The notes under the pieces are model-generated. The model searched no databases, had not been told where the DNA came from, and was given only the letters and a program-made list of their open reading frames with translations. 64,000 nt of DNA from positions 186,001 to 250,000 of the forward strand of contig NZ_JAOQNH010000003.1 in the NCBI RefSeq assembly GCF_025961205.1, written 5' to 3'. The translations under genes were made by a program, and so were the position numbers. Origin of the DNA: Azospirillum fermentarium (GTDB taxonomy: Bacteria; Pseudomonadota; Alphaproteobacteria; Azospirillales; Azospirillaceae). Positions 50,449 to 59,957 of this stretch are shown here, one piece after another (the first letter of the stretch is position 1; the number at the start of each line of letters is the position of its first letter).

Positions 50449-51771
50449 ATGCATCTGGCCCTGTTCGTGACCGAGGCGGGGATGCACGCGGGCGGCTGGC
50501 GTCACCCCGACGCCGCCCCGGTGCGCCCCTTCGGCCTTGGCTTCTACCGTGATCTGGCGCAGAAGGCGGAAGCCGCCAAGCTGGACATCCTGTTCGTGGC
50601 CGACAAGGTCGGGCTGGACGATCTCTACGGCGGCAGCGTCGGCGCCACGGTGGCCCGGCGTCCCAACGCCCGGCCCGAGCCGGTGACGCTGGTGTCGGCG
50701 CTGGCGGCGGTGACCAGCCGCATCGGGCTGGGGGCCACGGTGTCCACCACCTATGCCGAGCCGTACCATGTGGCCCGCCTGTTCGCCACCATCGACCATC
50801 TGAGCGGCGGGCGGGTGGCGTGGAACGCCGTCACCTCGGTCAGCGACAGCGAAGCGCGCAACTTCGGGCGCGACGCCCATCTGGACCACGCCGCCCGCTA
50901 CGCCCGCGCCGACGAGTTCATCGACGTGGTGCGCAAGCTGTGGGACAGTTGGGAGGAGGGGGCGATTGCCCCCGACAAGGCCACGGGCCGTTTCGCCGAC
51001 GAGGCGCGCGTGCATACCGTCAACCACGACGGCCCGCATTTCCGCGTGCGCGGCCCGCTGAACATCGAACGCCCGCCCCAGGGGCACCCGGTGGTGATCC
51101 AGGCCGGGGTGTCGGGCACCTTTCAGGATGTGGCGACCCGGCAGGCGGATCTGGTGTTCACGGTCCACCCGGACATCGCCAGTGCCAAGCGTGCCTATGC
51201 CGCGTTCAAGGCGCAGGTGGCGGCCCAGGGGCGTTCGCCCGGCACGGTGAAGGTGCTGCCCGGCATCATGCCGATCATCGGGCGCACGGATGAGGAGGCG
51301 CAGGAGAAACGGGCGCAGCTTCGCGCGCTGATCGACCCGGTGGCGGGGTTGAGCTTCATGTCCGGCAGCATGAATTACGACCTGTCGCAACACCCGCTGG
51401 ACGGGCCGTTCCCCGATCTGCGCGACGTCATCACCGGCAGCCGGGGCCGGTTTCAGCGTGTCATTGCCGATGCGCTGGAAAGCGGGGCCACGGTGGCGGA
51501 GGTGGGGGCGGCCTATGTGGAAAGCCTGTCGTTCGCGGTTGCCGCCGGCTCGCCCGTGACCGTCGCCGACATTCTGGAAGAATGGGTGACGGAGGGTGCT
51601 GCCGACGGCTTCGTGCTGATGCCGCCATACCTGCCCGGCGGCGTGGACGATTTCCTGACGTTGGTCGTCCCCGAACTGCAACGCCGCGGCCTGTTCCGCC
51701 GTGACTATGACGGAGCGACTTTGCGCGACCACCTTGGCCTGCCACGCCCGGTTTCGCGGTACAGTGCCTGA
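50449..51771 (+). CDS. NtaA/SnaA/DszA-type FMN-dependent monooxygenase
   Basis: A 440-residue luciferase-like protein from ATG 50449. HLALFVTEAGMHAGGWRHP, ARLFATIDHLSGGRVAWNAV and HPVVIQAGVSGTFQDVATRQ match the NtaA/SnaA/DszA group, which oxidise nitrilotriacetate, dibenzothiophene sulfone and related compounds with reduced FMN from a separate reductase. Upstream in-frame ATGs run into the MITE and are ignored. Context (sulfonate-type receptor, AprAB-like pair) supports an organosulfur substrate. A reductase gene is not adjacent. Confidence 0.85.
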   Translation: MHLALFVTEAGMHAGGWRHPDAAPVRPFGLGFYRDLAQKAEAAKLDILFVADKVGLDDLYGGSVGATVARRPNARPEPVTLVSALAAVTSRIGLGATVSTTYAEPYHVARLFATIDHLSGGRVAWNAVTSVSDSEARNFGRDAHLDHAARYARADEFIDVVRKLWDSWEEGAIAPDKATGRFADEARVHTVNHDGPHFRVRGPLNIERPPQGHPVVIQAGVSGTFQDVATRQADLVFTVHPDIASAKRAYAAFKAQVAAQGRSPGTVKVLPGIMPIIGRTDEEAQEKRAQLRALIDPVAGLSFMSGSMNYDLSQHPLDGPFPDLRDVITGSRGRFQRVIADALESGATVAEVGAAYVESLSFAVAAGSPVTVADILEEWVTEGAADGFVLMPPYLPGGVDDFLTLVVPELQRRGLFRRDYDGATLRDHLGLPRPVSRYSA

Positions 51772-51833
51772 TTGACGGGATGCAAGGGCCGTCGGCCCTT
51801 GCCGGGGGGCCGGGGGCAGTGCCCCCGGCTTCT

Positions 51834-52700
51834 TCACGCCTTCAAGAAATCCAGCACCATCCGATTGAACGTCTCGGCGTGCTCCCACTGCGCCCAATGC
51901 CCGCAGCGGTTCAGCACGTGCAACTGCGCGTCCTGCATCCCCCACAGCAGGCGCAGACCGATGTCGAGCGGCACGAAGCGGTCGTCGCGGCCCCAGATGA
52001 TGAGGGCGGGGGCGGCGATTTCACCCAGACGCGGGCTGACGTCGGGGAACTGCCGGGGGTTGGCGGCGAGGCTCTTGACGAAGTTTTCCAGATGATCCCG
52101 GCGGGACAGCATGTTGTCCAGCCGTTCCTGAATCAGCGTGTCGGTGAGCTTGCTGGCGTCGTACATGAAGACGTTCAGCATCTTCTTCAGGCTGTCCAGC
52201 GTGGGGTCGCGGTAGACGCTCTGGAGCAGCTTGATGCCTTCCAGCGGCATGGGCTGGAACAGGCTGGGGCCGCCGGTGCCCCCGCCCATCAGCACCAGCT
52301 TGCCCACGCGGGCGGGGTTGGCGAGCGCGAAGGCGACGGCGCTGTGACCACCCATGGAGTTGCCGACGATGTGAACCTTGTCCAGCCCCAGCACGTCCAG
52401 CAGCCCGGCGAGCGCCCGCCCGTTCAGCTCGGACCGGGAGCCGGTGCACACGATGGGGTCGCTCTTGCTCCAGCCGGGGCAGTCCATCAGGATCACGCGG
52501 TAGCCGGCATTGACGAAGGCGTCGATGTTGCGGCTGAAATTGGCCCAGCCGCTGGCGCCGGGGCCGGAGCCGTGCAGCATCACCACCGTTTCCGCACCGG
52601 CGCCGGCATCGTTGTAGTGGATCTGCAGGTTCAGATCACCCTCGGCGATGCGGGCGAAACGGCTGGTGGCGGCTTCGGTCAGGGGGGGAGTGCCGGTCAT
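51834..52700 (-). CDS. mhpC: MhpC, meta-cleavage product hydrolase
   Basis: A 288-residue alpha/beta hydrolase that follows E. coli MhpC over its full length as I recall it: LTEAATSRFARIAEGDLNL, VVMLHGSGPGASGWANFSRN, LDCPGW-like MDCPGWSKSD. The Ser nucleophile is in GNSMGGHS, the Asp in WGRDDRFVPLD and the His in RCGHWAQWEH. It splits 2-hydroxy-6-oxonona-2,4-diene-1,9-dioate into 2-hydroxypenta-2,4-dienoate and succinate. ATG 52700 has AAGGA in front. It is the last gene of the operon, after the hemerythrin. Confidence 0.95.
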   Translation of the reverse strand: MTGTPPLTEAATSRFARIAEGDLNLQIHYNDAGAGAETVVMLHGSGPGASGWANFSRNIDAFVNAGYRVILMDCPGWSKSDPIVCTGSRSELNGRALAGLLDVLGLDKVHIVGNSMGGHSAVAFALANPARVGKLVLMGGGTGGPSLFQPMPLEGIKLLQSVYRDPTLDSLKKMLNVFMYDASKLTDTLIQERLDNMLSRRDHLENFVKSLAANPRQFPDVSPRLGEIAAPALIIWGRDDRFVPLDIGLRLLWGMQDAQLHVLNRCGHWAQWEHAETFNRMVLDFLKA

Positions 52701-52727
52701 GGTCAACGAATCCTTCCGTCTTGAAAA

Positions 52728-53299
52728 TCAGCGGGTTGCGGCGTAGGGGCGGGCGCCCAGCCCGATGGGTTCCGGGGCGCATTCGACCAGACGGTCGAAC
52801 AGGGCGGTGAAATCCTCGCCCCCCTTGTCCGCCGCGGCTTCAGCGAAGAAGGCGTCCACCTCCGCCCAGTCGGCGGGGGTCAGGGCGTGATGGGCCAGCG
52901 GCAGCACCGTGTCTTCCTCCAGCATCATGTGCGTGCGGTAGAAGTCGGCGTAGCGTTCGAACGCGGCGGTGAAGGCGCCCAGCGTGCGCGGGTCGGCGGT
53001 GAAATCGGCCAGCGCCCGCCGCAGGGTGGCGATGCGCTCCGGCCCGGCGGCGTGCTCGGCGGCCAGGGTGGCGAGTGCGGCGGCGCCGTCGTCCGTGCGG
53101 GTCTTGAGCACGGCGAACAGCCGGTCCTCTTTCGGGTGATGGCGCTGTTCGGCGTAGGCGTCGAGATAATGCACCATGGCCTGGAACAGCGCGCGGTCGG
53201 GTTCCAGCGTGCCGGCGGCGACCTTCTTCAGCATGAAGCGGATGGCGTGCAGCACGCCCGCCAGGGCCTGGTGCTCGTCGGACAGGATGCGCAGGGCGT

Positions 53300-53303
<4 letters not shown>
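52728..53303 (-). CDS. Hemerythrin-domain protein inside aromatic operon
   Basis: A 191-residue protein. NALRILSDEHQALAGVLHAI, AEQRHHPKEDRLFAVLKTR, EHAAGPERIATLRRALADF and YRTHMMLEEDTVLPLAHHAL are the HHE di-iron helices; the C-terminal 40 residues are an extra extension ending in YAATR. Its ATG overlaps the livF stop (ATGA), so it is made with the transporter. Hemerythrins bind oxygen or nitric oxide; here it may buffer oxygen for, or protect, the iron extradiol dioxygenase. That role is inference. Confidence 0.88.
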
Positions 53304-54052
<749 letters not shown>

Positions 54053-54055
54053 GGC

Positions 54056-55894
54056 TCACACCCCTCCCAGATAGGCTTCGAGCACGGCGGGGTCGCGCTG
54101 CACGTCGTCGGGCAGGCCCTCGGCGATCTTCTGGCCGAACTCCATCACCACCACGCGGTCCACCAGACCCATGACGAAATCCATGTCGTGTTCCACCAGC
54201 AGCACGGCCATGCCCTCCGCCCGCAGGCGGCGGAGCAGGTCGGCCAGCGCCTCCTTCTCCTTCAGGCGCAGGCCGGCGGCGGGTTCGTCCAGCAGCAGCA
54301 GGCACGGGTCGCTGCACAGCGCGCGGGCGATTTCCAGGATGCGCTGCTGGCCGAGCGCCAGGTTGCCGGCCTCCTCGTCCATCAGGGCGCCCAGCCCGAC
54401 GCGCTCCAACTGGATGGCGGCCTCGCGCAGCAGGCGGGCCTCCTCCGCCCGGTCCAGGCGCCACGCCGCCGACAGCACGCCCTTGGTGCCGCGCAGGTGC
54501 GCGCCGATGGCGACGTTCTCCAGCACCGTCATGCGCGGCATCAGGCGCACGTGCTGGAAGGTGCGGCTCATGCCCAGGGCTGCGATGCGGCTGGTGCCCA
54601 GCCCGGTGATGCGCCGCCCGCGGAACAGGATCTCGCCGGACGTCGGCGTATCGACGCCGGAGAGCTGGTTGAACATGGTGCTCTTGCCCGCCCCGTTGGG
54701 GCCGATCAGCGCCAGGATCTCCCCCGCCTCCACCCGCAGGCTCATGTCGTTGTTGGCGATCAGGCCGCCGAACCGGCGGGTGACGTTGCGCGCCTCCAGG
54801 ATCACCTCGCCGTGGGGCGGCTGTTCCTTGCGGGGCAGGGCGGGGGCGGCGGGGTCGATGCGGCGGGGGGACGTGCGCACCGGCACCAGCCGGGCCAGCA
54901 GCGGCCACAGACCGTCACGGGCGTGGTGCAGCACCAAAATCATCAGCACGCCGAAGACGATGACCTCGAAATTGCCGGCGTTGCCCAGCAGGCGGGGCAG
55001 GATGTCCTGCAGCCACTGCTTCAGCAGGGTGATGACCCCGGCCCCCACCAGCGCGCCCCACACCTGGCCGGCACCGCCGATCACCGCCATGAACAGGTAT
55101 TCGATGCCGATGCCCAGCCCGAACGGCGTGGGATTCACGAAGCGCTGCAGGTGCGCGTACAGCCACCCGGCGGCACAGGCGTGCAGGGCGGCGATGACGA
55201 AGATCACCATGCGGGCGCGCGAGGTATCGACGCCCATGGCCTCCGCCATCACCATGCCGCCCTTCAGCGCGCGGATGGCGCGTCCCTCGCGGGAATCCAG
55301 CAGGTTGCGGGTGGTGAACAGGGCGGCCAGGACAAAGGCCCAGACCAGATAATAGTACGCGCGGTTGTCGGTCAGGGCATAGCCGAACACCGACACCGGC
55401 GGCAGGTTGGACAGGCCCGAGTGGCCGCCCAGAACCTCAAGGTTGCCGAACAGGAAATAGAGGCTGATGCCCCACGCCATGGTGCCCAGCGGCAGGTAAT
55501 GGCCCGACAGCCGCAGCGTGACCGATCCCAGCACGACGGCGACCGCCAGGGTCAGCACCAGCCCGATCCCCAGCGCCAGCCACGGCGACCCGGCGGCAAA
55601 GGCCAGCCAGCCGGGCAGCACGTCCGGCCCGGCGGTGGTCAGCACGGCGGTGGTGTAGGCGCCCAGGCCCACGAACGCCGCCTGCCCGAACGAGGTCAGG
55701 CCGCCGACGCCGGTCAGCAGCACCAGACCCAAGGCCACCAGCGCCGACAGCCCGACGTAGTTCAGCAGCGTGACGGTGAAATCCGGCAGGACCAGCGGCC
55801 CCGCCGCCAGCCCGGCCAGGAAGAGGGCGAGCACCCAGTGTCCGCCCGGCAGCAAGGCGCCGGCCCGCGGCGCCGTGGTGGTTCGGATGGTCAT
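54056..55894 (-). CDS. LivM-LivG fusion: ABC permease joined to ATPase
   Basis: A 612-residue protein joining two normally separate subunits. Residues about 1-335 are a LivM permease with about nine helices (GLVLLTGVGGLTSFGQAAFVG, MAVIGGAGQVWGALVGAGV). After a linker (VRTSPRRIDPAAPALPRKEQ) residues about 365-612 are a LivG ATPase with Walker A GPNGAGKSTM, signature NLALGQQRILEIARAL and Walker B LLLLDEPAAGL. Such fusions are known in HAAT operons of alpha- and betaproteobacteria. The ATG overlaps the livH stop (ATGA). Confidence 0.92.
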   Translation of the reverse strand: MTIRTTTAPRAGALLPGGHWVLALFLAGLAAGPLVLPDFTVTLLNYVGLSALVALGLVLLTGVGGLTSFGQAAFVGLGAYTTAVLTTAGPDVLPGWLAFAAGSPWLALGIGLVLTLAVAVVLGSVTLRLSGHYLPLGTMAWGISLYFLFGNLEVLGGHSGLSNLPPVSVFGYALTDNRAYYYLVWAFVLAALFTTRNLLDSREGRAIRALKGGMVMAEAMGVDTSRARMVIFVIAALHACAAGWLYAHLQRFVNPTPFGLGIGIEYLFMAVIGGAGQVWGALVGAGVITLLKQWLQDILPRLLGNAGNFEVIVFGVLMILVLHHARDGLWPLLARLVPVRTSPRRIDPAAPALPRKEQPPHGEVILEARNVTRRFGGLIANNDMSLRVEAGEILALIGPNGAGKSTMFNQLSGVDTPTSGEILFRGRRITGLGTSRIAALGMSRTFQHVRLMPRMTVLENVAIGAHLRGTKGVLSAAWRLDRAEEARLLREAAIQLERVGLGALMDEEAGNLALGQQRILEIARALCSDPCLLLLDEPAAGLRLKEKEALADLLRRLRAEGMAVLLVEHDMDFVMGLVDRVVVMEFGQKIAEGLPDDVQRDPAVLEAYLGGV

Positions 55895-56931
55895 TCGTCT
55901 TCCTCGACATGGTGGGAGGCGATGGAGCGCCACAGCAGCACCGGGATGATGAGCGTGAACACCAGCACGTCCTTGAACGCGCTGGTCCAGAAGGAGGAGA
56001 AGGATTCCAGCAGCCCCACCATCACCGCGCCTGCGGCGGCCAGCGGATAGCTGCCCAGCCCGCCGATGATGGCGGCGACGAACCCCTTCAGCCCGACCAG
56101 GAAGCCGCTGTCGTAATAGACCGTGGTCAGGGGCGCGAACAGCAGCCCCGACAGCGTGCCGATGAAGGCCGCCAGCAGGAACGTCAGCCGCCCGGCCAGG
56201 GCGGGGGAAATGCCCATCAGCCGCGCGCCGTCGCGGTTGACCGCGGTGGCCCGCAGCGCCTTGCCCAGCAGCGTGCGCCCGAAGAAGGCGTAAAGCGCCG
56301 CGATCAGCGCCACGGACACGACGATCACCACCAGCGTGTGTCCGCCGATCTGCATGGTGCCCACGTCGAGCATGGCGTCGCTGAACGGGCTGGTGCGCGA
56401 CCCTTCCGGCCCGAACACCAGCAGCCCGACGCCGATCAGCGCCAGATGCAGCGCCACCGCCACGATCAGCAGCACCAGCACCGAGGCTTCGGCCACCGGC
56501 TGGAACGCGATGCGGTAGGTCATCGGCCCCAGCGGCACCACCAGCGCCAGCGTCAGCACCACCTTGACCGCCAGCGGCAGGGCGGCCAGCGGCAGCGCCC
56601 ACACCACCGCCGCCAGTGCTGCGGGATAGCCCAGATTCCACGCCGCCGACCGGGGCAGCGACGGCCCGCGGCCCCCCCGGCGCCAGGAATCGTACACGTC
56701 CATGGCAAAGGCGATGGCCCCGATCGCCGGCAGCACCCAGACGGTGCCGGGAACGCTGCCGGCCTCCAGCGCCGCCATGGTCAGCCCGCCCCAGGCGAGG
56801 AACTCGCCCTGGGGGATGTAGATGATGCGGGTGACGGCGAACACCATCACCAGGGCCAGCGCCAGCAGCGTATAGACGGCACCGTTGGTGATGCCGTCCT
56901 GCGCCAGCAGAAGAAAGATCGTCTCGTCCAT
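55891..56931 (-). CDS. LivH-type ABC transporter permease
   Basis: A 346-residue permease with eight to nine helices: FLLLAQDGITNGAVYTLLAL, VTRIIYIPQGEFLAWGGLT and AAIIGGLGSYPLAAAGAVMV are standard LivH motifs. It is longer than E. coli LivH (308) through a basic loop near residue 85-100 (DSWRRGGRGPSLPRSAAWN). It pairs with the LivM half of the fusion protein. The gene follows mhpE after a 240-base gap that holds a REP-like element. Confidence 0.93.
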   Translation of the reverse strand: MDETIFLLLAQDGITNGAVYTLLALALVMVFAVTRIIYIPQGEFLAWGGLTMAALEAGSVPGTVWVLPAIGAIAFAMDVYDSWRRGGRGPSLPRSAAWNLGYPAALAAVVWALPLAALPLAVKVVLTLALVVPLGPMTYRIAFQPVAEASVLVLLIVAVALHLALIGVGLLVFGPEGSRTSPFSDAMLDVGTMQIGGHTLVVIVVSVALIAALYAFFGRTLLGKALRATAVNRDGARLMGISPALAGRLTFLLAAFIGTLSGLLFAPLTTVYYDSGFLVGLKGFVAAIIGGLGSYPLAAAGAVMVGLLESFSSFWTSAFKDVLVFTLIIPVLLWRSIASHHVEEDE

Positions 56932-57018
56932 AGTCGGTGTCCCGGTGATCGGTGTCCCGTTCGGGCATCGCGCGGTCGTCGCGCATCAGGAGCCGTGGGG
57001 CTGAAAACACCCTTTCCC

Positions 57019-57134
57019 CGTCATTCCCGCGAAGGCGGGAATCCAGCGTGAGCCGCGGTCAGCGGCGACATGAGTCCCCAAGGTTTTGGCCTTGGAGACA
57101 CCGTCTGGATCCCAGCCTTCGCTGGGATGACGAT
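57019..57134. repeat. REP-like inverted-repeat element, copy 2
   Basis: Same architecture as 50185-50304: ATTCCCGCGAAGGCGGGAAT hairpin, related spacer with GGTTTTGG, and ATCCCAGCCTTCGCTGGGAT hairpin. It lies in the mhpE-livH gap inside the operon and lacks the MITE arms of copy 1. Its hairpins may tune the level of the downstream transport genes. Confidence 0.88.
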
Positions 57135-57171
57135 GGAAACGTGGGTTCCGGCCCGCTCGCCATCGGATGCG

Positions 57172-58203
57172 TCACACGGTCAGGCCGCGCGCCCGCGCCA
57201 TGGTCAGGGCGGTGTCCTCGATCATGTCCTCCTGGCCGCCGACCATGCCGCGGCGGCCCAGTTCCACCAGGATCTCGCGGGCGGACACGCCGTATTTCGC
57301 CTCCGCCCGCTTGGCGAACAGCAGGAACGAGGAATAGACGCCGGCAAAGCCCAGGGTCAGGGAATCGCGGTCGATGCGGATCACGTGGTCCATGATCGGC
57401 ACCACCCGGTCCTCGGCCACGTCGCCGATCTTGAAGGTGTCCACGCCGGTCTCGATGCCCATGCGCTCGCACACCGCCACCAGCACCTCCATCGGCGTGT
57501 TGCCGGCCCCGGCCCCCAGACCCGCGGCGGCGGCGTCGATGCGGGTGGCCCCGGCCTTCACCGCGGCGATGGAGTTGGCGACACCCATCGCCAGATTGTG
57601 GTGCCCGTGGAAGCCCAGCTCGGTTTCCGGCTTCAGCGCATCGCGCACGGCGGCAAGGCGCACCGTCACGTCGTCGGGCAGCATGTAGCCGGCGGAATCG
57701 GTGACATAGACGCAGTTGGCGCCGTAGCCCTCCATCAGTTTGGCCTGCTGCACCAGCGTGTCCGGGCCGGCCATGTGCGCCATCATCAGAAAGCCCACGG
57801 TGTCCAGCCCCAGCTTGCGGGCCAGCGTGATGTGCTGTTCCGACACGTCGGCTTCGGTGCAGTGGGTCGCCACGCGGATGGTGTTGACGCCCAGCCCGTG
57901 GGCCATGCGCAGATGGTCCACCGTGCCGATGCCGGGCAGCAGCAGCGCCGACACCTTGGCCCGCTTCATCCGCGGGATGACGGTGCCGAGATACTCTTCG
58001 TCGGAATGGGCGGGAAAGCCGTAGTTGATGGACGAACCGCCCAGCCCGTCGCCGTGGGTGACCTCGATCAGCGGAACGCCCGCCTCATCCAGGCCGGTGG
58101 CGATGGCCACCATCTGGTCCAGGGTCATCTGGTGACGCTTGGGATGCATCCCGTCCCGCAGCGTCATGTCGTGCAGCGTGATCTTGGTGCCGCGCAGAGT
58201 CAT
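57172..58203 (-). CDS. mhpE: 4-hydroxy-2-oxovalerate aldolase, MhpE
   Basis: A 343-residue TIM-barrel enzyme. The metal-binding start ITLHDMTLRDGMHPKRHQMT, the DSAGYMLPDDVTVRL segment, HGHHNLAMGVANSIAAVKAG and AGLGAGAGNTPMEVLVAVCE are diagnostic of MhpE/DmpG. It cleaves 4-hydroxy-2-oxopentanoate into pyruvate and acetaldehyde and normally channels the aldehyde to MhpF, encoded just upstream (14-base gap). The C-terminal communication domain (FLLFAKRAEAKYG) is present. Confidence 0.97.
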   Translation of the reverse strand: MTLRGTKITLHDMTLRDGMHPKRHQMTLDQMVAIATGLDEAGVPLIEVTHGDGLGGSSINYGFPAHSDEEYLGTVIPRMKRAKVSALLLPGIGTVDHLRMAHGLGVNTIRVATHCTEADVSEQHITLARKLGLDTVGFLMMAHMAGPDTLVQQAKLMEGYGANCVYVTDSAGYMLPDDVTVRLAAVRDALKPETELGFHGHHNLAMGVANSIAAVKAGATRIDAAAAGLGAGAGNTPMEVLVAVCERMGIETGVDTFKIGDVAEDRVVPIMDHVIRIDRDSLTLGFAGVYSSFLLFAKRAEAKYGVSAREILVELGRRGMVGGQEDMIEDTALTMARARGLTV

Positions 58204-58217
58204 TGCCCGTGTCCCCC

Positions 58218-59135
58218 TCAGTCCGCCGCCGGCACCAGGGCCGGCGTGTCGTTGCGCAGCATTCCTTCGGCCAGCATCTCGGCGGTGCGGGCCGCGGCGG
58301 CGGTCATGATGTCCAGATTGCCGGCGTATTTCGGCAGGTAGTCGCCCAGCCCCTCCACCTCCAGGAAGACGGAGACGCGGTTGCCGTCGAACACCGGCCC
58401 GTTCACCAGCCGGTAGCCGGGGACGTAGGTGTTCACCTCGGCGATCATGGCGTGGATGGACGCGGTGATGGCGGCGCGGTCCGGCTCCCCTTCGGTCAGG
58501 CAATGCACGGTGTCGCGCATGATGAGCGGCGGGTCGGCGGGGTTGATGATGATGATGGCCTTGCCGCGCCTGGCTCCGCCCACCTTTTCGATGGCGCCGG
58601 CGGTGGTGCGGGTGAATTCGTCGATGTTCTTGCGCGTGCCGGGGCCGGCGCTGCGCGAGCTGATGGCGGCGACGATTTCGCCATAGGCCACCGGCTGCAC
58701 CCGCGAGATGGCGGCGATGATCGGGATGGTCGCCTGCCCGCCGCAGGTGACCATGTTGACGTTGGTTTCCCCGCGCCCGATCAGTTCCGTCAGATTGACC
58801 GGCGGCACGCAGAACGGGCCGATGGCCGCCGGGGTCAGGTCGATCATGACCACGCCCAATTCATTGAGCTTGCGGCTGTTCTCCGCGTGGACATAGGCCG
58901 AGGTGGCGTCGAAGGCGATGCGGATGCCCTCGGCCTGCACATGGGGCAGCAGCCCGTCAACACCGTCCGCCGTGGTCTTCAGCCCCAGCGCGCGCGCCTT
59001 GGCCAGCCCGTCCGACGCCGGGTCGATGCCCACCATCCACACCGGTTCCAGCACCGGGCTGCGCTGCAGCTTCGCCAGCAGGTCGGTGCCGATGTTGCCG
59101 GGGCCGATCAGGGCGCATTTGATCTTCGCGGTCAT
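58218..59135 (-). CDS. mhpF: Acylating acetaldehyde dehydrogenase, MhpF
   Basis: A 305-residue enzyme with an NAD-binding start (CALIGPGNIGTDLLAKL), MVGIDPASDGLAKARALG and the catalytic Cys in NMVTCGGQATIPIIAAIS. It turns acetaldehyde, NAD+ and CoA into acetyl-CoA and NADH as the partner of MhpE in one complex. Length and motifs match MhpF/DmpF. It lies between mhpD and mhpE. Confidence 0.97.
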   Translation of the reverse strand: MTAKIKCALIGPGNIGTDLLAKLQRSPVLEPVWMVGIDPASDGLAKARALGLKTTADGVDGLLPHVQAEGIRIAFDATSAYVHAENSRKLNELGVVMIDLTPAAIGPFCVPPVNLTELIGRGETNVNMVTCGGQATIPIIAAISRVQPVAYGEIVAAISSRSAGPGTRKNIDEFTRTTAGAIEKVGGARRGKAIIIINPADPPLIMRDTVHCLTEGEPDRAAITASIHAMIAEVNTYVPGYRLVNGPVFDGNRVSVFLEVEGLGDYLPKYAGNLDIMTAAAARTAEMLAEGMLRNDTPALVPAAD

Positions 59136-59150
59136 GAATCCTTCCTCACA

Positions 59151-59957
59151 TTAGGCGGGATCGAACAGGGCGGTGACGCTGCCCAGCCCGTCGATGACGG
59201 CTTCGAACCGCCCGCCGTCCTGGGCGGACACCGCCACCATGGGGCCGAGCGCGCCGGTCAGCACGATGTCGCCGGCCAGCAGCGGCCGCCCGCAGCGCAC
59301 CATGATGTCGGCCAGCCACACCGCCGCCGTCAGCGGGTTGCCCAGACACGCCCGCCCGCTGCCCTGCGATACGGTTTCACCGTCGCGGGTCATGGTCATG
59401 GTGCAGGCGGCGATGTCGAAATCACCCAGCCGCCGCGGGCGCCCGCCCAGCACGAACAGCCCGCTGGACGCGTTGTCGGCCACCGTGTCCACAAAGCGGA
59501 TGTTCCAGCCGGCGATGCGGCTGTCCACGATCTCGATGGCCGGCAGGGCGTAGTCGGTGGCGTCGATGATGTCGGCGTAGGTGTGGCGCTCGCGGGTCAG
59601 GTCGCGGCCCACCACCAGGGCGATTTCCGCCTCCACCTTCGGCTGGATCAACCGGTTTGCTGCGACGGGTTCGCCGTCGCCCACCGCCATGTCGGCGAAC
59701 AGCATGCCGAAATCGGGCTGATCGACGCCAAGCTGGGTCTGCACCGCCTTCGACGTCAGGCCGATCTTGCGGCCCGCCAGACGCCGCCCGCCGGCCAGCC
59801 ACGCGCGGGTATTGGCCTCCTGCACCGCGTAAGCCCCGTCGGGGCCGGCGTCGGCCAGACGGTCGCGCAAGGGGGCGATGGGCTGCCCGCTTTCCGCGGC
59901 GGCCCGAAGCAGGGCCGCCGCATCGTCAGCGTTGAGAAGGGTTGCCGTATCGGTCAT
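59151..59957 (-). CDS. mhpD: 2-keto-4-pentenoate hydratase, MhpD
   Basis: A 268-residue enzyme. AVQEANTRAWLAGGRRLAGR, KIGLTSKAVQTQLGVDQPDF and KVEAEIALVVGRDL (metal-binding Glu residues) are typical of MhpD/DmpE. It adds water to 2-hydroxypenta-2,4-dienoate to give 4-hydroxy-2-oxopentanoate for MhpE. The ATG overlaps the stop of the receptor gene (ATGA), so transport receptor and enzyme are translated together. Confidence 0.95.
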   Translation of the reverse strand: MTDTATLLNADDAAALLRAAAESGQPIAPLRDRLADAGPDGAYAVQEANTRAWLAGGRRLAGRKIGLTSKAVQTQLGVDQPDFGMLFADMAVGDGEPVAANRLIQPKVEAEIALVVGRDLTRERHTYADIIDATDYALPAIEIVDSRIAGWNIRFVDTVADNASSGLFVLGGRPRRLGDFDIAACTMTMTRDGETVSQGSGRACLGNPLTAAVWLADIMVRCGRPLLAGDIVLTGALGPMVAVSAQDGGRFEAVIDGLGSVTALFDPA

